Positions 54,011-62,657 of a stretch of 64,000 nt of DNA are shown piece by piece (the first letter of the stretch is position 1; each line of letters opens with the position of its first letter). The DNA lies in contig NZ_JBKINJ010000001.1 in assembly GCF_046602855.1 (NCBI RefSeq), positions 1,798,001 to 1,862,000 on the forward strand. The letters are read 5' to 3'. Both the position numbers and the translations under genes were made by a program. The notes under the pieces are model-generated. The model did not search any database. It saw nothing but the letters and a program-made list of their open reading frames with translations, and was not told the DNA's origin. Source of the DNA: Gracilimonas sp046602855 (GTDB lineage Bacteria > Bacteroidota > Rhodothermia > Balneolales > Balneolaceae).

Positions 54011-55108
54011 TCAGTTCTTTTCCAGAAATCGGGCAAGGTTAAGTTCATCAGGTATATCCGTCTGGTCTAGAATGTGATCCGCCAGTAATTCACCCACATA
54101 ATGAGAGAATAAAAATCCCTTTGAGTTCATCCCGGTATACACATACAGTTTGGAGATCTCGGGATGCTCCCCGATTACCGGAAGTCTGTTTTGAGTAGTA
54201 ACTCTCACACCAGCCATCTGGGCGACTTTCTTTACTTTATCGGTCAATTTTGGAAGCATCAGCTCTAGTTTTTTTAAGATCTGATCGTAGCTTTTTTCAC
54301 TGATGCTCAGGCCCTCAAAATTATGCTCGTATGTTGAACCAACAGTAAGTTCGCGTTCGCCTCTTCGAATACTGTATCCTCTTGCAGAAATGGCATGATC
54401 CCAGTTCAGTGGTTTAATTGTTTCAAAATGAACGATTTGTCCTTTCACAAAATCCAGCGGCAGAAACGACCAGTCGGCTTCGTTCTTGATCTTATAACCG
54501 ATGGCCATGATCACTTTACCGGCTGTGATCTGCTCACCTGACTTAAAACTTATGGTAAAAAGATCATTTTCCTGATCGTGCTGGTGAGTTGCATGTTCAT
54601 ACCTGCACTCAACTCCTTTTAACCTGAGGTATTTACGGTAAGCATTCTGATAGTTGTCGACATATACGGTATAACCGCATTTCACATGAATGCCACCTTG
54701 ATTTTCTGCGACATGTGGATTCATTTCCCGGATCTGATCCTCTTCTAGCCATTCGATCCAGCCTTCCGGCCAGTCATATTTGGTTAGTGCTTCCCTAAAA
54801 TTCTCTGCCAATTTCGCACTTATTGCCGGCCTGATAACTCCGGTTTCTGAAATAAGATCATTTCTTCCGGTCAATTCACTTATCTCATCTATCTGCTTTT
54901 TTAAGGTATCATAGCATTTTTCAGCCTGCCAACTCAATTTTGCCCGCCTGCCGGTTGCAGGGTTAACAAGAGCACCAGGAGGTCCCGGAGCATTTTCAGA
55001 TACATTTGGGTCTACCATCAAAACCTGTTGACCCCTTTTCATTAATTCATTGGCAATAGCAGTTCCGGCTATTCCGGCTCCAAATACGGCTACATCAAAA
55101 TCAGGCAT
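54011..55108 (-). CDS. FAD-dependent oxidoreductase of the DAO family
   Basis: 365 residues. FGAGIAGTAIANEL (9-22) is the dinucleotide-binding fold, GALVNPATGRRAKLSW follows, and a later segment reads VTTQNRLPVIGE...YVYTGMNSKGFLFSHYVGELL, like the MnmC C-domain and glycine oxidase ThiO. The substrate is probably an amino-acid-like amine but is not identified. It is last in the minus-strand group after the PII-like gene, 114 bp apart. Confidence 0.8.
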   Translation of the reverse strand: MPDFDVAVFGAGIAGTAIANELMKRGQQVLMVDPNVSENAPGPPGALVNPATGRRAKLSWQAEKCYDTLKKQIDEISELTGRNDLISETGVIRPAISAKLAENFREALTKYDWPEGWIEWLEEDQIREMNPHVAENQGGIHVKCGYTVYVDNYQNAYRKYLRLKGVECRYEHATHQHDQENDLFTISFKSGEQITAGKVIMAIGYKIKNEADWSFLPLDFVKGQIVHFETIKPLNWDHAISARGYSIRRGERELTVGSTYEHNFEGLSISEKSYDQILKKLELMLPKLTDKVKKVAQMAGVRVTTQNRLPVIGEHPEISKLYVYTGMNSKGFLFSHYVGELLADHILDQTDIPDELNLARFLEKN

Positions 55109-55222
55109 AAAGTTTTTGTGTGATTTTTAGATTATTCTAAACTAGAATATGGTAAAGATACCGGTTCTGCCAGATAACTTTAATTTTCAAGGACTGAATA
55201 TCCACATGATCTGTTCGAAAGA

Positions 55223-55534
55223 TCAGGCAAAATCTTCTACTGCTACCTGATAGGCATGCAATGGATTATCACCATTGTGGTCGTTAACCTTATTGTATTC
55301 TTCAACTTCCTTGAGGATCGTTTTCACAGTTTTCTCATCCTGGAACGAGAAGAAGAGGGTGGAATAAATTCCCTGATCAGCTTGAGAAAACCAGCTTCTT
55401 ATATCAGGCTGATGACTTTCTGTTCTAAAGCCGTACATCTCTGTTTCGCTGTAAATCGGCACATTGTTTCGCACCATCAGCTCTCTGACTTCATCAGCAT
55501 ATTCGGCGATACTTAGTATTATGAGTAGTTTCAT
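55223..55534 (-). CDS. PII/CutA-like small protein of the RND cluster
   Basis: 103 residues with a ferredoxin-like beta-alpha-beta layout: KLLIILSIAEYADEVRELM at the start, a loop rich in Tyr and Thr (YSETEMYGFRTES), then LFFSFQDEKTVKTILKEVEE. Small PII-like proteins often sit beside RND efflux genes and are thought to sense small ligands or metals. No metal-binding residues are obvious. It is separated from the RND gene by a long hairpin (55566-55618), suggesting a lower or separately tuned level. Confidence 0.65.
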   Translation of the reverse strand: MKLLIILSIAEYADEVRELMVRNNVPIYSETEMYGFRTESHQPDIRSWFSQADQGIYSTLFFSFQDEKTVKTILKEVEEYNKVNDHNGDNPLHAYQVAVEDFA

Positions 55535-55565
55535 AGTTATAGAGTTTTAAGTAGTGTTTAAAAGT

Positions 55566-55618
55566 CAGAAACCAAATGAAAGAGCTTTGCCTCAAAGAAC
55601 CCTTTCATCCTGTTTCTG
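55566..55618 (-). promoter_or_regulatory. Long stem-loop between the RND and PII-like genes
   Basis: Three paired segments stack: CAGAAAC with GTTTCTG, ATGAAAG with CTTTCAT, and CTTTG with CAAAG, 19 bp in all, with small internal loops. It starts 10 bp after the RND stop. Confidence 0.7.
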
Positions 55619-55628
55619 TTATAAGATT

Positions 55629-58600
55629 CTATCTTATGATCTCTTCACGGCTAAGTCGGTTCTTCACCATAAAATATATGAGAGGAACTGTAATCAGTGT
55701 TAAGGCAGTGGATGCGATGGCTCCACCCATAAGTGAAATAGCCAGTCCCTGAAAGATCGGATCGAACAAGATCACGATGGCTCCGATAACAACGGTGCCG
55801 GCCGTCAAGAGAATTGGCATGGTTCGTACCGCGCCGGCCTCAACCACAGCATCTTGCAAGCTGTTACCCTGTCTCAGACTTATCTGAATAAAATCGATCA
55901 GAAGTACCGAGTTCCTGACCATGATGCCTGCCAGTGCGATCAATCCGATCATGGAAGTTGCGGTAAAGAACGCTCCGGTAAACCAGTGCCCGAGCAATAT
56001 TCCGATCAGAGAAAGAGGTATCGCGATCATCATAATGATCGGTACGCCAAAGTCCTGAAACCATCCTACGATCAAAATGTAAATGATCAGTAATACCACT
56101 CCAAAGGCGATACCCAGATCACGGAATACTTCCAGAGTGATCTGCCATTCACCATCCCATTTTACTGTTAAGTCTTCACTGTTAAACGGTTGTCCTGAAA
56201 ATTGTTGACTCAGAGTGTAGCCTTCAGGCACATCAAGTCCTTCAATATCTTCACCCGCATCAATTATAGCATATACAGGACTCTCTATCTCTCCGGCAAC
56301 TTCTGCAGTCACATATACTACACGGCGCTGATTCTTACGGTGAATGCTCTTTTCAAGTGTTCTCTCTTCTTCTACAACGAGATCGATTATTGGGATCATG
56401 GCACCGGTCTGCGATTGAACGTGTAGTCCGCCTAGTTCCTGAACACCGGCACGGTCACTTTCATTAAGTTTCAGAGTAATTGGCACAGGTGATGATTCAC
56501 GCTCATCATACAGACTGCTGACCTGGTGTTGACCAAGGATCATTCCTAATGCTTCAGTAACCTGATTTGGCATGACACCACTCATACCTGCTTTTTGGCG
56601 ATCAACATTGAAATAATATTTGGTTTGATCGGCTTCCACCATCCAGTCTGTATCAACAATACCGGGTGTTTCAGAGAATATAGCTTTGATATCCTCACCG
56701 ATATTACGCTGCATTTCAAGGTCCGGTCCGTATACTTCTGCAACTAACGTAGACATTACAGGGGGGCCAGGCGGAACTTCTACAACTTTAACCTTAGCTC
56801 CGTATTTCTCACCAACTTGTTGAACCATTGGACGCATTCTCTTTGCAATATCATGACTTTGGTCGGACCTCAGGCTCTTATCAACCAAATTCACTTGTAT
56901 ATCTGCCACGTTAGAGTTTTGTCGGAGATCGTAGCTTCTCACCAATCCGTTAAAATTGATCGGAGCATTGGTTCCTGAATAGATCTGATAGTCATATACT
57001 TCCGGTACATCCAACAACCTGAGCCCTACTTCCTGAGCCACGGCTTCTGTTCGCTCCAGGGTTGCTCCCTCCGGCATATCAATGATAAGTTGAATTTCAT
57101 TCTTATTATCAAATGGAAGCATTTTCACTTCAACAGATCGGGTGTAGAACAGGAATAAAGTTCCGAATAAAACCAGCGTAGTCCCGATCAAAAATCCCCA
57201 GCGCTTAGCTGAACTTTCCATAAGTGGACGCATGGTCTTAGCATAAACTTTATAAATGACTGTGTCTTCCAGCTTATACCGCTTTCCGGAGCTGTTAATA
57301 GCTTGTACTCGTGATGCCCTTAGCAAACGATAACCGAGCCAGGGGGTTACAATTAAAGAAATGATCAACGAAAAGATCATGGCTACGGTAGCACCGATTG
57401 CGATCGGACTCATATAGGGTCCCATCAATCCGGATACAAACGCCATAGGTATGACAGCCGCAATTACGGTGAACGTTGCCAAAATGGTCGGATTCCCAAC
57501 CTCGTTGATGGCATATATAGCGGCTTGTTTAAATGGCAGGTTCCGCATCTTGAAATGCCTGTGCATGTTCTCCGCCACAATGATAGAGTTATCCACCACA
57601 ATACCAGTTACAAAAACCAGGGCAAAGAGGGTGATGCGGTTCAGCGTATAATCGTACATGTAGTAGAAGAACAAGGTAAGGGCAAAAGTGATAGGTACTG
57701 AGATGAATACAACCAATGCGCCCCTCCAGCCCATAGCCAAAAAGACCACAAACGAAACGGATAATACGGCAACCAGCAAGTGTATCATCAGTGTGCTCAC
57801 TTTTTCTGTGGCTGTTTTACCGTAGTTACGTGTGTTCTCTACATGAATGTCTGACGTAATGACCGAGCCTTGAAGTTCTTCAACCATACGGTCAATATCG
57901 GTGGCAATAGTCATCGCATCAGCACCCTGACGTTTAGCTACAGAAATAGTTACCGCAGGATAAGCCCCCCCGGCAGAAAACCCTTTCTCTTTTGCAGCAA
58001 CGGGTCCCGGTGAATATGATACGTAACTTGCCGGTTCGCCTGGTCCATCTTTAATCTCAGCCACATCACGTAACAAAATGGGATCACCAGCCCGTACGTC
58101 GATCACCAACCCGCCTACGTCTTCTGCTGTTTCAAGAAAACTGCCGGTCTGAACCAAAAATTCTTCATCAGCTGAGATAAAGGAACCGGATTTGAATTCA
58201 CTGTTTGCCACCTGAATAGTTTGTGCGATTCTGAGTGGGTCAACCGACAGGGCAGCCATTTTATCTTTATCTAAAACAACTTGTACTGTTCGGGACCGTC
58301 CGCCGTGGATCTTGGTCTCGGCCACATCTGTAATAGACTTGATCTCATTATCTAAGACCTGCGCTATTCTTCGTAACTGATAATCATTTTGTGTTTCGCT
58401 CCATAAAGTCAGGGTCACGATCGGCACGTCATTGATAGACCTTGTCTTGATCATGGGCATCGTTACCGCTTCCGGCTTTTTCTCCATGAACTTCATGATC
58501 TCGTTATAAAGTCTCACCAGGCTTTCCTCTATATCCTGCCCCACATAAAAGCGGGCTGAGACCATAGCCATTTCCGGCATGGAGGTTGAATAAACATATT

Positions 58601-58847
58601 CTACACCGGAGATGTTTGAAAGTACTTTCTCCAGTGGTATGGCTATTTTATTCTCAACTTCCTGTGGAGAGGCACCTGGATAGCCAACATAGATATCGGC
58701 CATTGGTACGTCAATTTGTGGCTCTTCTTCACTTGGGGTCAGCCAAACGCCATATACTCCAATTGCTAAAAAGGCGATCATCAAAAGCAACGTCAGCTTT
58801 GAATCAATAAAAGCCTGCGCAATTTTACCTGCTAATCCGGTATTCAT
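55629..58847 (-). CDS. RND efflux pump inner-membrane subunit
   Basis: 1072 residues, full length for AcrB/CusA-type pumps. The N-terminal helix is followed by PSEEEPQIDVPMADIYVGYP and GASPQEVENKIAIPLE. TM4 contains GIVVDNSIIVAENMHRH, with the proton-relay Asp, and the second half has ALAGIMVRNSVLLIDFIQ. It is driven by the proton gradient and expels substrates through the adaptor and TolC-like proteins encoded upstream. Substrate class (drug, metal, lipid) cannot be fixed. It lacks the TM4 Glu typical of CusA pumps. Confidence 0.92.
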   Translation of the reverse strand: MNTGLAGKIAQAFIDSKLTLLLMIAFLAIGVYGVWLTPSEEEPQIDVPMADIYVGYPGASPQEVENKIAIPLEKVLSNISGVEYVYSTSMPEMAMVSARFYVGQDIEESLVRLYNEIMKFMEKKPEAVTMPMIKTRSINDVPIVTLTLWSETQNDYQLRRIAQVLDNEIKSITDVAETKIHGGRSRTVQVVLDKDKMAALSVDPLRIAQTIQVANSEFKSGSFISADEEFLVQTGSFLETAEDVGGLVIDVRAGDPILLRDVAEIKDGPGEPASYVSYSPGPVAAKEKGFSAGGAYPAVTISVAKRQGADAMTIATDIDRMVEELQGSVITSDIHVENTRNYGKTATEKVSTLMIHLLVAVLSVSFVVFLAMGWRGALVVFISVPITFALTLFFYYMYDYTLNRITLFALVFVTGIVVDNSIIVAENMHRHFKMRNLPFKQAAIYAINEVGNPTILATFTVIAAVIPMAFVSGLMGPYMSPIAIGATVAMIFSLIISLIVTPWLGYRLLRASRVQAINSSGKRYKLEDTVIYKVYAKTMRPLMESSAKRWGFLIGTTLVLFGTLFLFYTRSVEVKMLPFDNKNEIQLIIDMPEGATLERTEAVAQEVGLRLLDVPEVYDYQIYSGTNAPINFNGLVRSYDLRQNSNVADIQVNLVDKSLRSDQSHDIAKRMRPMVQQVGEKYGAKVKVVEVPPGPPVMSTLVAEVYGPDLEMQRNIGEDIKAIFSETPGIVDTDWMVEADQTKYYFNVDRQKAGMSGVMPNQVTEALGMILGQHQVSSLYDERESSPVPITLKLNESDRAGVQELGGLHVQSQTGAMIPIIDLVVEEERTLEKSIHRKNQRRVVYVTAEVAGEIESPVYAIIDAGEDIEGLDVPEGYTLSQQFSGQPFNSEDLTVKWDGEWQITLEVFRDLGIAFGVVLLIIYILIVGWFQDFGVPIIMMIAIPLSLIGILLGHWFTGAFFTATSMIGLIALAGIMVRNSVLLIDFIQISLRQGNSLQDAVVEAGAVRTMPILLTAGTVVIGAIVILFDPIFQGLAISLMGGAIASTALTLITVPLIYFMVKNRLSREEIIR

Positions 58848-58897
58848 TTTATTCTATATCCTTGGAAATTCTTGTTTGATTGTTTTGCTGAATCGTA

Positions 58898-59995
58898 TTA
58901 CTGAATGTTCAGTTTTATTCCCTGACTGATTTTTCCATCAGCTTCTACAATATATCGCTCTCCTGAAGTCAGTCCCGAAAGGATCTCAATCTGATCTCCT
59001 TTACTCTGACCCAGCCTTACCCATCTCAAAACGGCTTTTTCATCATCAGTGAAAGTATAGACTCCGGTAAGCTGTCCTCTTGTTTGCAGCGCTGCTTTAG
59101 GCACATACAAACCTTCATAGGAACCGAGATTCATGGCGATCTGAGCAAACATTCCCGTTTTCAATTTAGATGCCAGTTCACCATCATTGAGTTTTGCTTC
59201 CAGAGCGAATTGACGGCTCATGGGATCACCAGCTTCACTCACTGCTATCAGTTTAGCTGATGCATTATAAATACCGGCAGATTCTATATTAATCTTAACT
59301 TCACTTCCTTCAGAAACCTTGCCGATCCACTGTGCCGGCACGTTGGCCGTGATCTTAATAGCGCCGGGATCTGCAACAGCTACCAGTGGATGTCCCGGTG
59401 CAGCCATATCGCCTTCAGAAACAAACCTTTTGGCTACTATACCGTCAAAAGGTGCACGAATAGTAGTGTAAGCCAGCATTTCGTTGACCTCATTCATGCG
59501 TGCATTCAATGCATCCATGTTTGCCTTAGCGATCTCGTACATGGTTGAAATATCATCCAGTTCTTTGGAGGTCGCACTTTCCTCAGCGTACAAATTTTTG
59601 ATACGATTATAGTTTTTTTCTGTGTTCTCAAGATTGGCCTTGGCCTGAACCATGTTTGCTTCAAGTTGTGATTTCTGTGCCAGAATCTGATCATCCTTGA
59701 TGCGAATCAGTACATCTCCCTTTTTAACTTTCTCTCCGACTTCTACAGGTACTTCGGTAACGGTTCCCATCACAATTGTACTCAGGTTTGCCTGATTGTC
59801 ACTTTCTACCATACCAGGAAAGCTTTGAGTTGAGGCGGACATCGATGTTGATGCTGTCTGTACTTTGACATCGACTGCCTGACTTGATTCAATAGTCTCA
59901 GTTTCTGAACCGCATCCGGTAACCACTGTGATCATGAACGTAAATAGAAGCAGTGCCGAAAGGGATTTCATACGGTCTTTAATTAAATAATTCAT
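58898..59995 (-). CDS. RND periplasmic adaptor lipoprotein (MFP)
   Basis: 365 residues. Lipobox VTGC anchors the N-terminus. The lipoyl half motifs GTVTEVPVEVGEKVKKGDVL and TTIRAPFDGIVAKRFVSEGD flank a coiled-coil hairpin (about 105-165). A beta-barrel and membrane-proximal domain follow (for example YVPKAALQTRG). It bridges the RND pump and the TolC-like channel. Two in-frame ATGs, 59995 and 59971, are equally possible starts. Confidence 0.92.
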   Translation of the reverse strand: MNYLIKDRMKSLSALLLFTFMITVVTGCGSETETIESSQAVDVKVQTASTSMSASTQSFPGMVESDNQANLSTIVMGTVTEVPVEVGEKVKKGDVLIRIKDDQILAQKSQLEANMVQAKANLENTEKNYNRIKNLYAEESATSKELDDISTMYEIAKANMDALNARMNEVNEMLAYTTIRAPFDGIVAKRFVSEGDMAAPGHPLVAVADPGAIKITANVPAQWIGKVSEGSEVKINIESAGIYNASAKLIAVSEAGDPMSRQFALEAKLNDGELASKLKTGMFAQIAMNLGSYEGLYVPKAALQTRGQLTGVYTFTDDEKAVLRWVRLGQSKGDQIEILSGLTSGERYIVEADGKISQGIKLNIQ

Positions 59996-60014
59996 TGTTA
60001 TTATTGTTTGGCTG

Positions 60015-61379
60015 TTAGTTTTTAAGATCTTGTTCGAGCAGCATTTCTAGGGCTGCGATACTCATGTTGTATTGATACATTGCCATAACCTTTTTCAATT
60101 TGGCTTCAGCTAATTTGGTTTCGGCCTCCAGTAGGTCAGTTGTTCGTTCCATTCCTTCCACATATCGGTTTGTCCTGATCTTTACATCCTCAGTTGATTG
60201 TTCAATGGCTTGCTCTGTTAAGGTAATCTGCTTTGTTGCATGGTCAATAGAGCGAATAGCCTGACGTACCTGGTTTTCCTGATCGAGTCGGTGACTTTCC
60301 TGCATACTTTGGGCTTTTCGGTAATCAGCCTTGGCTTCCATCACTTTACCTACCTTGCTGAATCCTGAAAAGATATCCCATCTAAGGTTAGCTCCGATCA
60401 TGTATGAGGAAGCATCAAAGCCAGCGAAATCGTTATCGTTGAATTCATAGCTTCCGAACAGATTTATCTTTGGGATGAAGCTGAACTCAGATGCTCTAAC
60501 CATCTTTTTAGCAGCCTGTACCCGATATTCTATAGCTCTTGTCTGAGCATTGTTTACCTCAAAATCTGATGTCACAATTGAGGTTTCAGACACTAATTCA
60601 TAATTCAATTCATCTGTAGGGTTAATAGATACTGCTCCATCCAGCCCTAGCAATAGAGCCAATTCTTCCTGGACCTTGTCCATTGCATTCTGTGTCTGCA
60701 ATTTTCTACTTTCCATATCAAGCTCATAGACCTTTGCAGATAAATAATCTTCCTTGCTGATCAATCCCTCCTCAAAATAATTTTGTGCCTGACGTCGGTG
60801 TTCCCCGGCTGTTTTGAGAGCAGCATCCAGAACCTCAATTTGTTCTATATGCAGTATCAAATTGTAGTACTGTTGACGAACCTGAAATCGCACGTAATTC
60901 TTTGTTCCGGCAAGCTGTTCGTTAGCAGAGTTAAGTTTACTTTTTACAGCACTTCGTTTTAAGAACATATCCGGATTTATCAGTGGCTGTCTGACCTCAA
61001 ATTTTGCGCTGTAATTCTCATAGGCATCCGGGTCATTTAAAAGTAAAGGGTTAAAGTCCTGCTGAGAAACCACTTCCTGTTTTAGTTTAAAACCAAAGAC
61101 ATTTAGCGGATCATCCGTTGATATCGCGTTATACTCAAAAGAAATCTGAGGCAGAAATACTGCATTGGTCTGGCGATATTGAGCCTGTGTTTTGTCAACA
61201 TCGTAGCTGGCCTGTTCCAGTGAGAAATTTTGTTCTACGGCAAGTTCCATTGCTTCCTGAAGAGAAAGGGACAAATGCCCTTCAGCAGTGCTGTTCTCCT
61301 GGGCAAACGAATGAAAAGGCAACATCAGTAGCGCAATAAGCAAATACACCTTTGATAGGTATGAATTTTTTGAATTCAT
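60015..61379 (-). CDS. TolC family outer-membrane efflux channel
   Basis: 454 residues with a signal peptide (cut near SFAQ). The two repeated coiled-coil halves are typical: LSLQEAMELAVEQNFSLEQA and the second ARTRAIEY-like region, with YNLILHIEQIEVLDAALKTA in the first long helix and YQYNMSIAALEMLLEQDL near the end. It is the first gene of the tripartite efflux operon, 19 bp before the adaptor. Confidence 0.92.
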   Translation of the reverse strand: MNSKNSYLSKVYLLIALLMLPFHSFAQENSTAEGHLSLSLQEAMELAVEQNFSLEQASYDVDKTQAQYRQTNAVFLPQISFEYNAISTDDPLNVFGFKLKQEVVSQQDFNPLLLNDPDAYENYSAKFEVRQPLINPDMFLKRSAVKSKLNSANEQLAGTKNYVRFQVRQQYYNLILHIEQIEVLDAALKTAGEHRRQAQNYFEEGLISKEDYLSAKVYELDMESRKLQTQNAMDKVQEELALLLGLDGAVSINPTDELNYELVSETSIVTSDFEVNNAQTRAIEYRVQAAKKMVRASEFSFIPKINLFGSYEFNDNDFAGFDASSYMIGANLRWDIFSGFSKVGKVMEAKADYRKAQSMQESHRLDQENQVRQAIRSIDHATKQITLTEQAIEQSTEDVKIRTNRYVEGMERTTDLLEAETKLAEAKLKKVMAMYQYNMSIAALEMLLEQDLKN

Positions 61380-61555
61380 CTTGGTAATTGATTTTTAATT
61401 GTTTATAAATTTTACTTTACCGGTTACAGTAGCAAATGATGTCTCCGGCATTTCTTCAGAATGATCTCAGTAGGCTTCTTACCTGAACCCTAAGTACAAC
61501 CTCACCAAACTTTTTACTTTATCCATTTCTTTTTTTTGTTATTGAATTTCTTTGT

Positions 61556-62215
61556 TCATTCGTCTACCGGAAGGTTAACCGCTTTCCATTCAGGGAAACC
61601 TTCATCAAGTCTTACTGCATTAAAACCTTCCTGATTCAAATAACGGACTGCCTCATCTGCCATCAGACACAAAGGACCCCTGCAATAAGCTACTATCTCT
61701 TTTTCCTCAGGTAATTCCTCTAATCGCTTACTCAATTCCATCTTTGGTAATGAAACTGCATCTTTTATATGCCCAAGGTCATATTCTTCTTTTGGACGAA
61801 CATCGATCAGATAAACCTCCTTCTTCTCCATCTTATGAAGAAGCTCATCTCTTGAGATCATTTTAAGACCTTGTTTTTTGCTTCTGTAATCATCAAGTAA
61901 ATTTGAAATCTCGGAATTTCTGGAGAAACCAATATTTCTAAGAGAGTTCCATACATCATAGACTTGTTTTCCGGCCAATTGATAGTAATTGTACTTTCCT
62001 CTTTTTTCAGTTTCAACCAAACCTGATTTTTTTAGTACCTGAAGATGCTGAGATGCATTGGCCACCGGTTGATCAATATGTTCTGCAATATATTCTACAG
62101 GAACAGAACCCTGAGCGATCAGATCAAGGATCTCTAACCGGGTTGGATTAGACAATGCTTTTGTAACCACTGCCAACTGCTTGTATAATTTCTTTTTGAA
62201 CTCGCGTGTCTTCAT
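61556..62215 (-). CDS. ArsR-type regulator fused to a rhodanese domain
   Basis: 219 residues. Residues 11-90 are a winged helix-turn-helix of the ArsR family (KALSNPTRLEILDLIAQG, ASQHLQVLKKSGLVETEKRG). Residues about 120-215 are a rhodanese (YLIDVRPKEEYDLGHI) with active Cys178 in YCRGPLC and Cys183 close by. The DNA-binding half contains no cysteine, so classical ArsR metal sites are absent. The rhodanese cysteines are the natural candidates for sensing sulfide or persulfide. It lies directly upstream of the efflux genes and has a perfect palindrome 46-71 bp before its ATG. Confidence 0.92.
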   Translation of the reverse strand: MKTREFKKKLYKQLAVVTKALSNPTRLEILDLIAQGSVPVEYIAEHIDQPVANASQHLQVLKKSGLVETEKRGKYNYYQLAGKQVYDVWNSLRNIGFSRNSEISNLLDDYRSKKQGLKMISRDELLHKMEKKEVYLIDVRPKEEYDLGHIKDAVSLPKMELSKRLEELPEEKEIVAYCRGPLCLMADEAVRYLNQEGFNAVRLDEGFPEWKAVNLPVDE

Positions 62216-62260
62216 TTACCATCATTTTTTAATGCGATTAAGAATACACACTCTCAAGTC

Positions 62261-62286
62261 ATCATTCAATAAATTTATTGAATGAT
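62261..62286. promoter_or_regulatory. 26-bp perfect palindrome before the ArsR-rhodanese gene
   Basis: ATCATTCAATAAA is followed at once by its exact complement TTTATTGAATGAT. The symmetry and position suggest the regulator's own operator. Confidence 0.75.
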
Positions 62287-62358
62287 ATTTTACTCAATAT
62301 AAGTAATCATAATTAATTGTAATTGTTGAGTTTATATATGACCGATTACGACCTTATG

Positions 62359-62394
62359 CCCTTTATTCTGTGATATATATCACAGAATAAAGGG
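62359..62394. promoter_or_regulatory. 36-bp perfect palindrome with a CRP/FNR-like core
   Basis: CCCTTTATTCTGTGATAT is followed by its exact complement. The core TGTGA-TATATA-TCACA matches the CRP consensus. No T run follows, so a terminator is less likely than an operator or a stabilising hairpin for the ferredoxin transcript. Confidence 0.7.
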
Positions 62395-62426
62395 AGCTGT
62401 TTGAGCGAACAAAATCGGAACTGAAA

Positions 62427-62657
62427 TTAATCTATCTGCTTACTTACTCTGATAGCATTAACAGGACAAGCTTCCTCAGCTCTTTCATTCAATTCCCGTT
62501 CGAACTCACCAACTTCTAGACTAAATACCTTGCCCTTCATTTTACCACCGATAAGCATACATTTGCCATCACGCTTTGACATTTGCCAGCGTTCAGGCCA
62601 GGCTTCTACACAGTAATTACAGCCTATACATCGATCTTTGTAAAAAGAAATTCGCAT
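62427..62657 (-). CDS. Small single-cluster ferredoxin
   Basis: 76 residues. Cys10, Cys13 and Cys16 (CIGCNYC) with a distant Cys in EEACPVNAIR form one 4Fe-4S cluster, and there is no second set. Its ATG overlaps the stop of the U32 gene by one base (TAATG), so both are translated together. It probably gives or takes electrons for the U32 protein. Confidence 0.85.
   Translation of the reverse strand: MRISFYKDRCIGCNYCVEAWPERWQMSKRDGKCMLIGGKMKGKVFSLEVGEFERELNERAEEACPVNAIRVSKQID

Noticed and set aside
60008..60024. Another heptamer element after the tolC-like gene
   Set aside because: Only about two units (GGCTGTT, AGTTTTT), partly inside the coding end. Too short to call.
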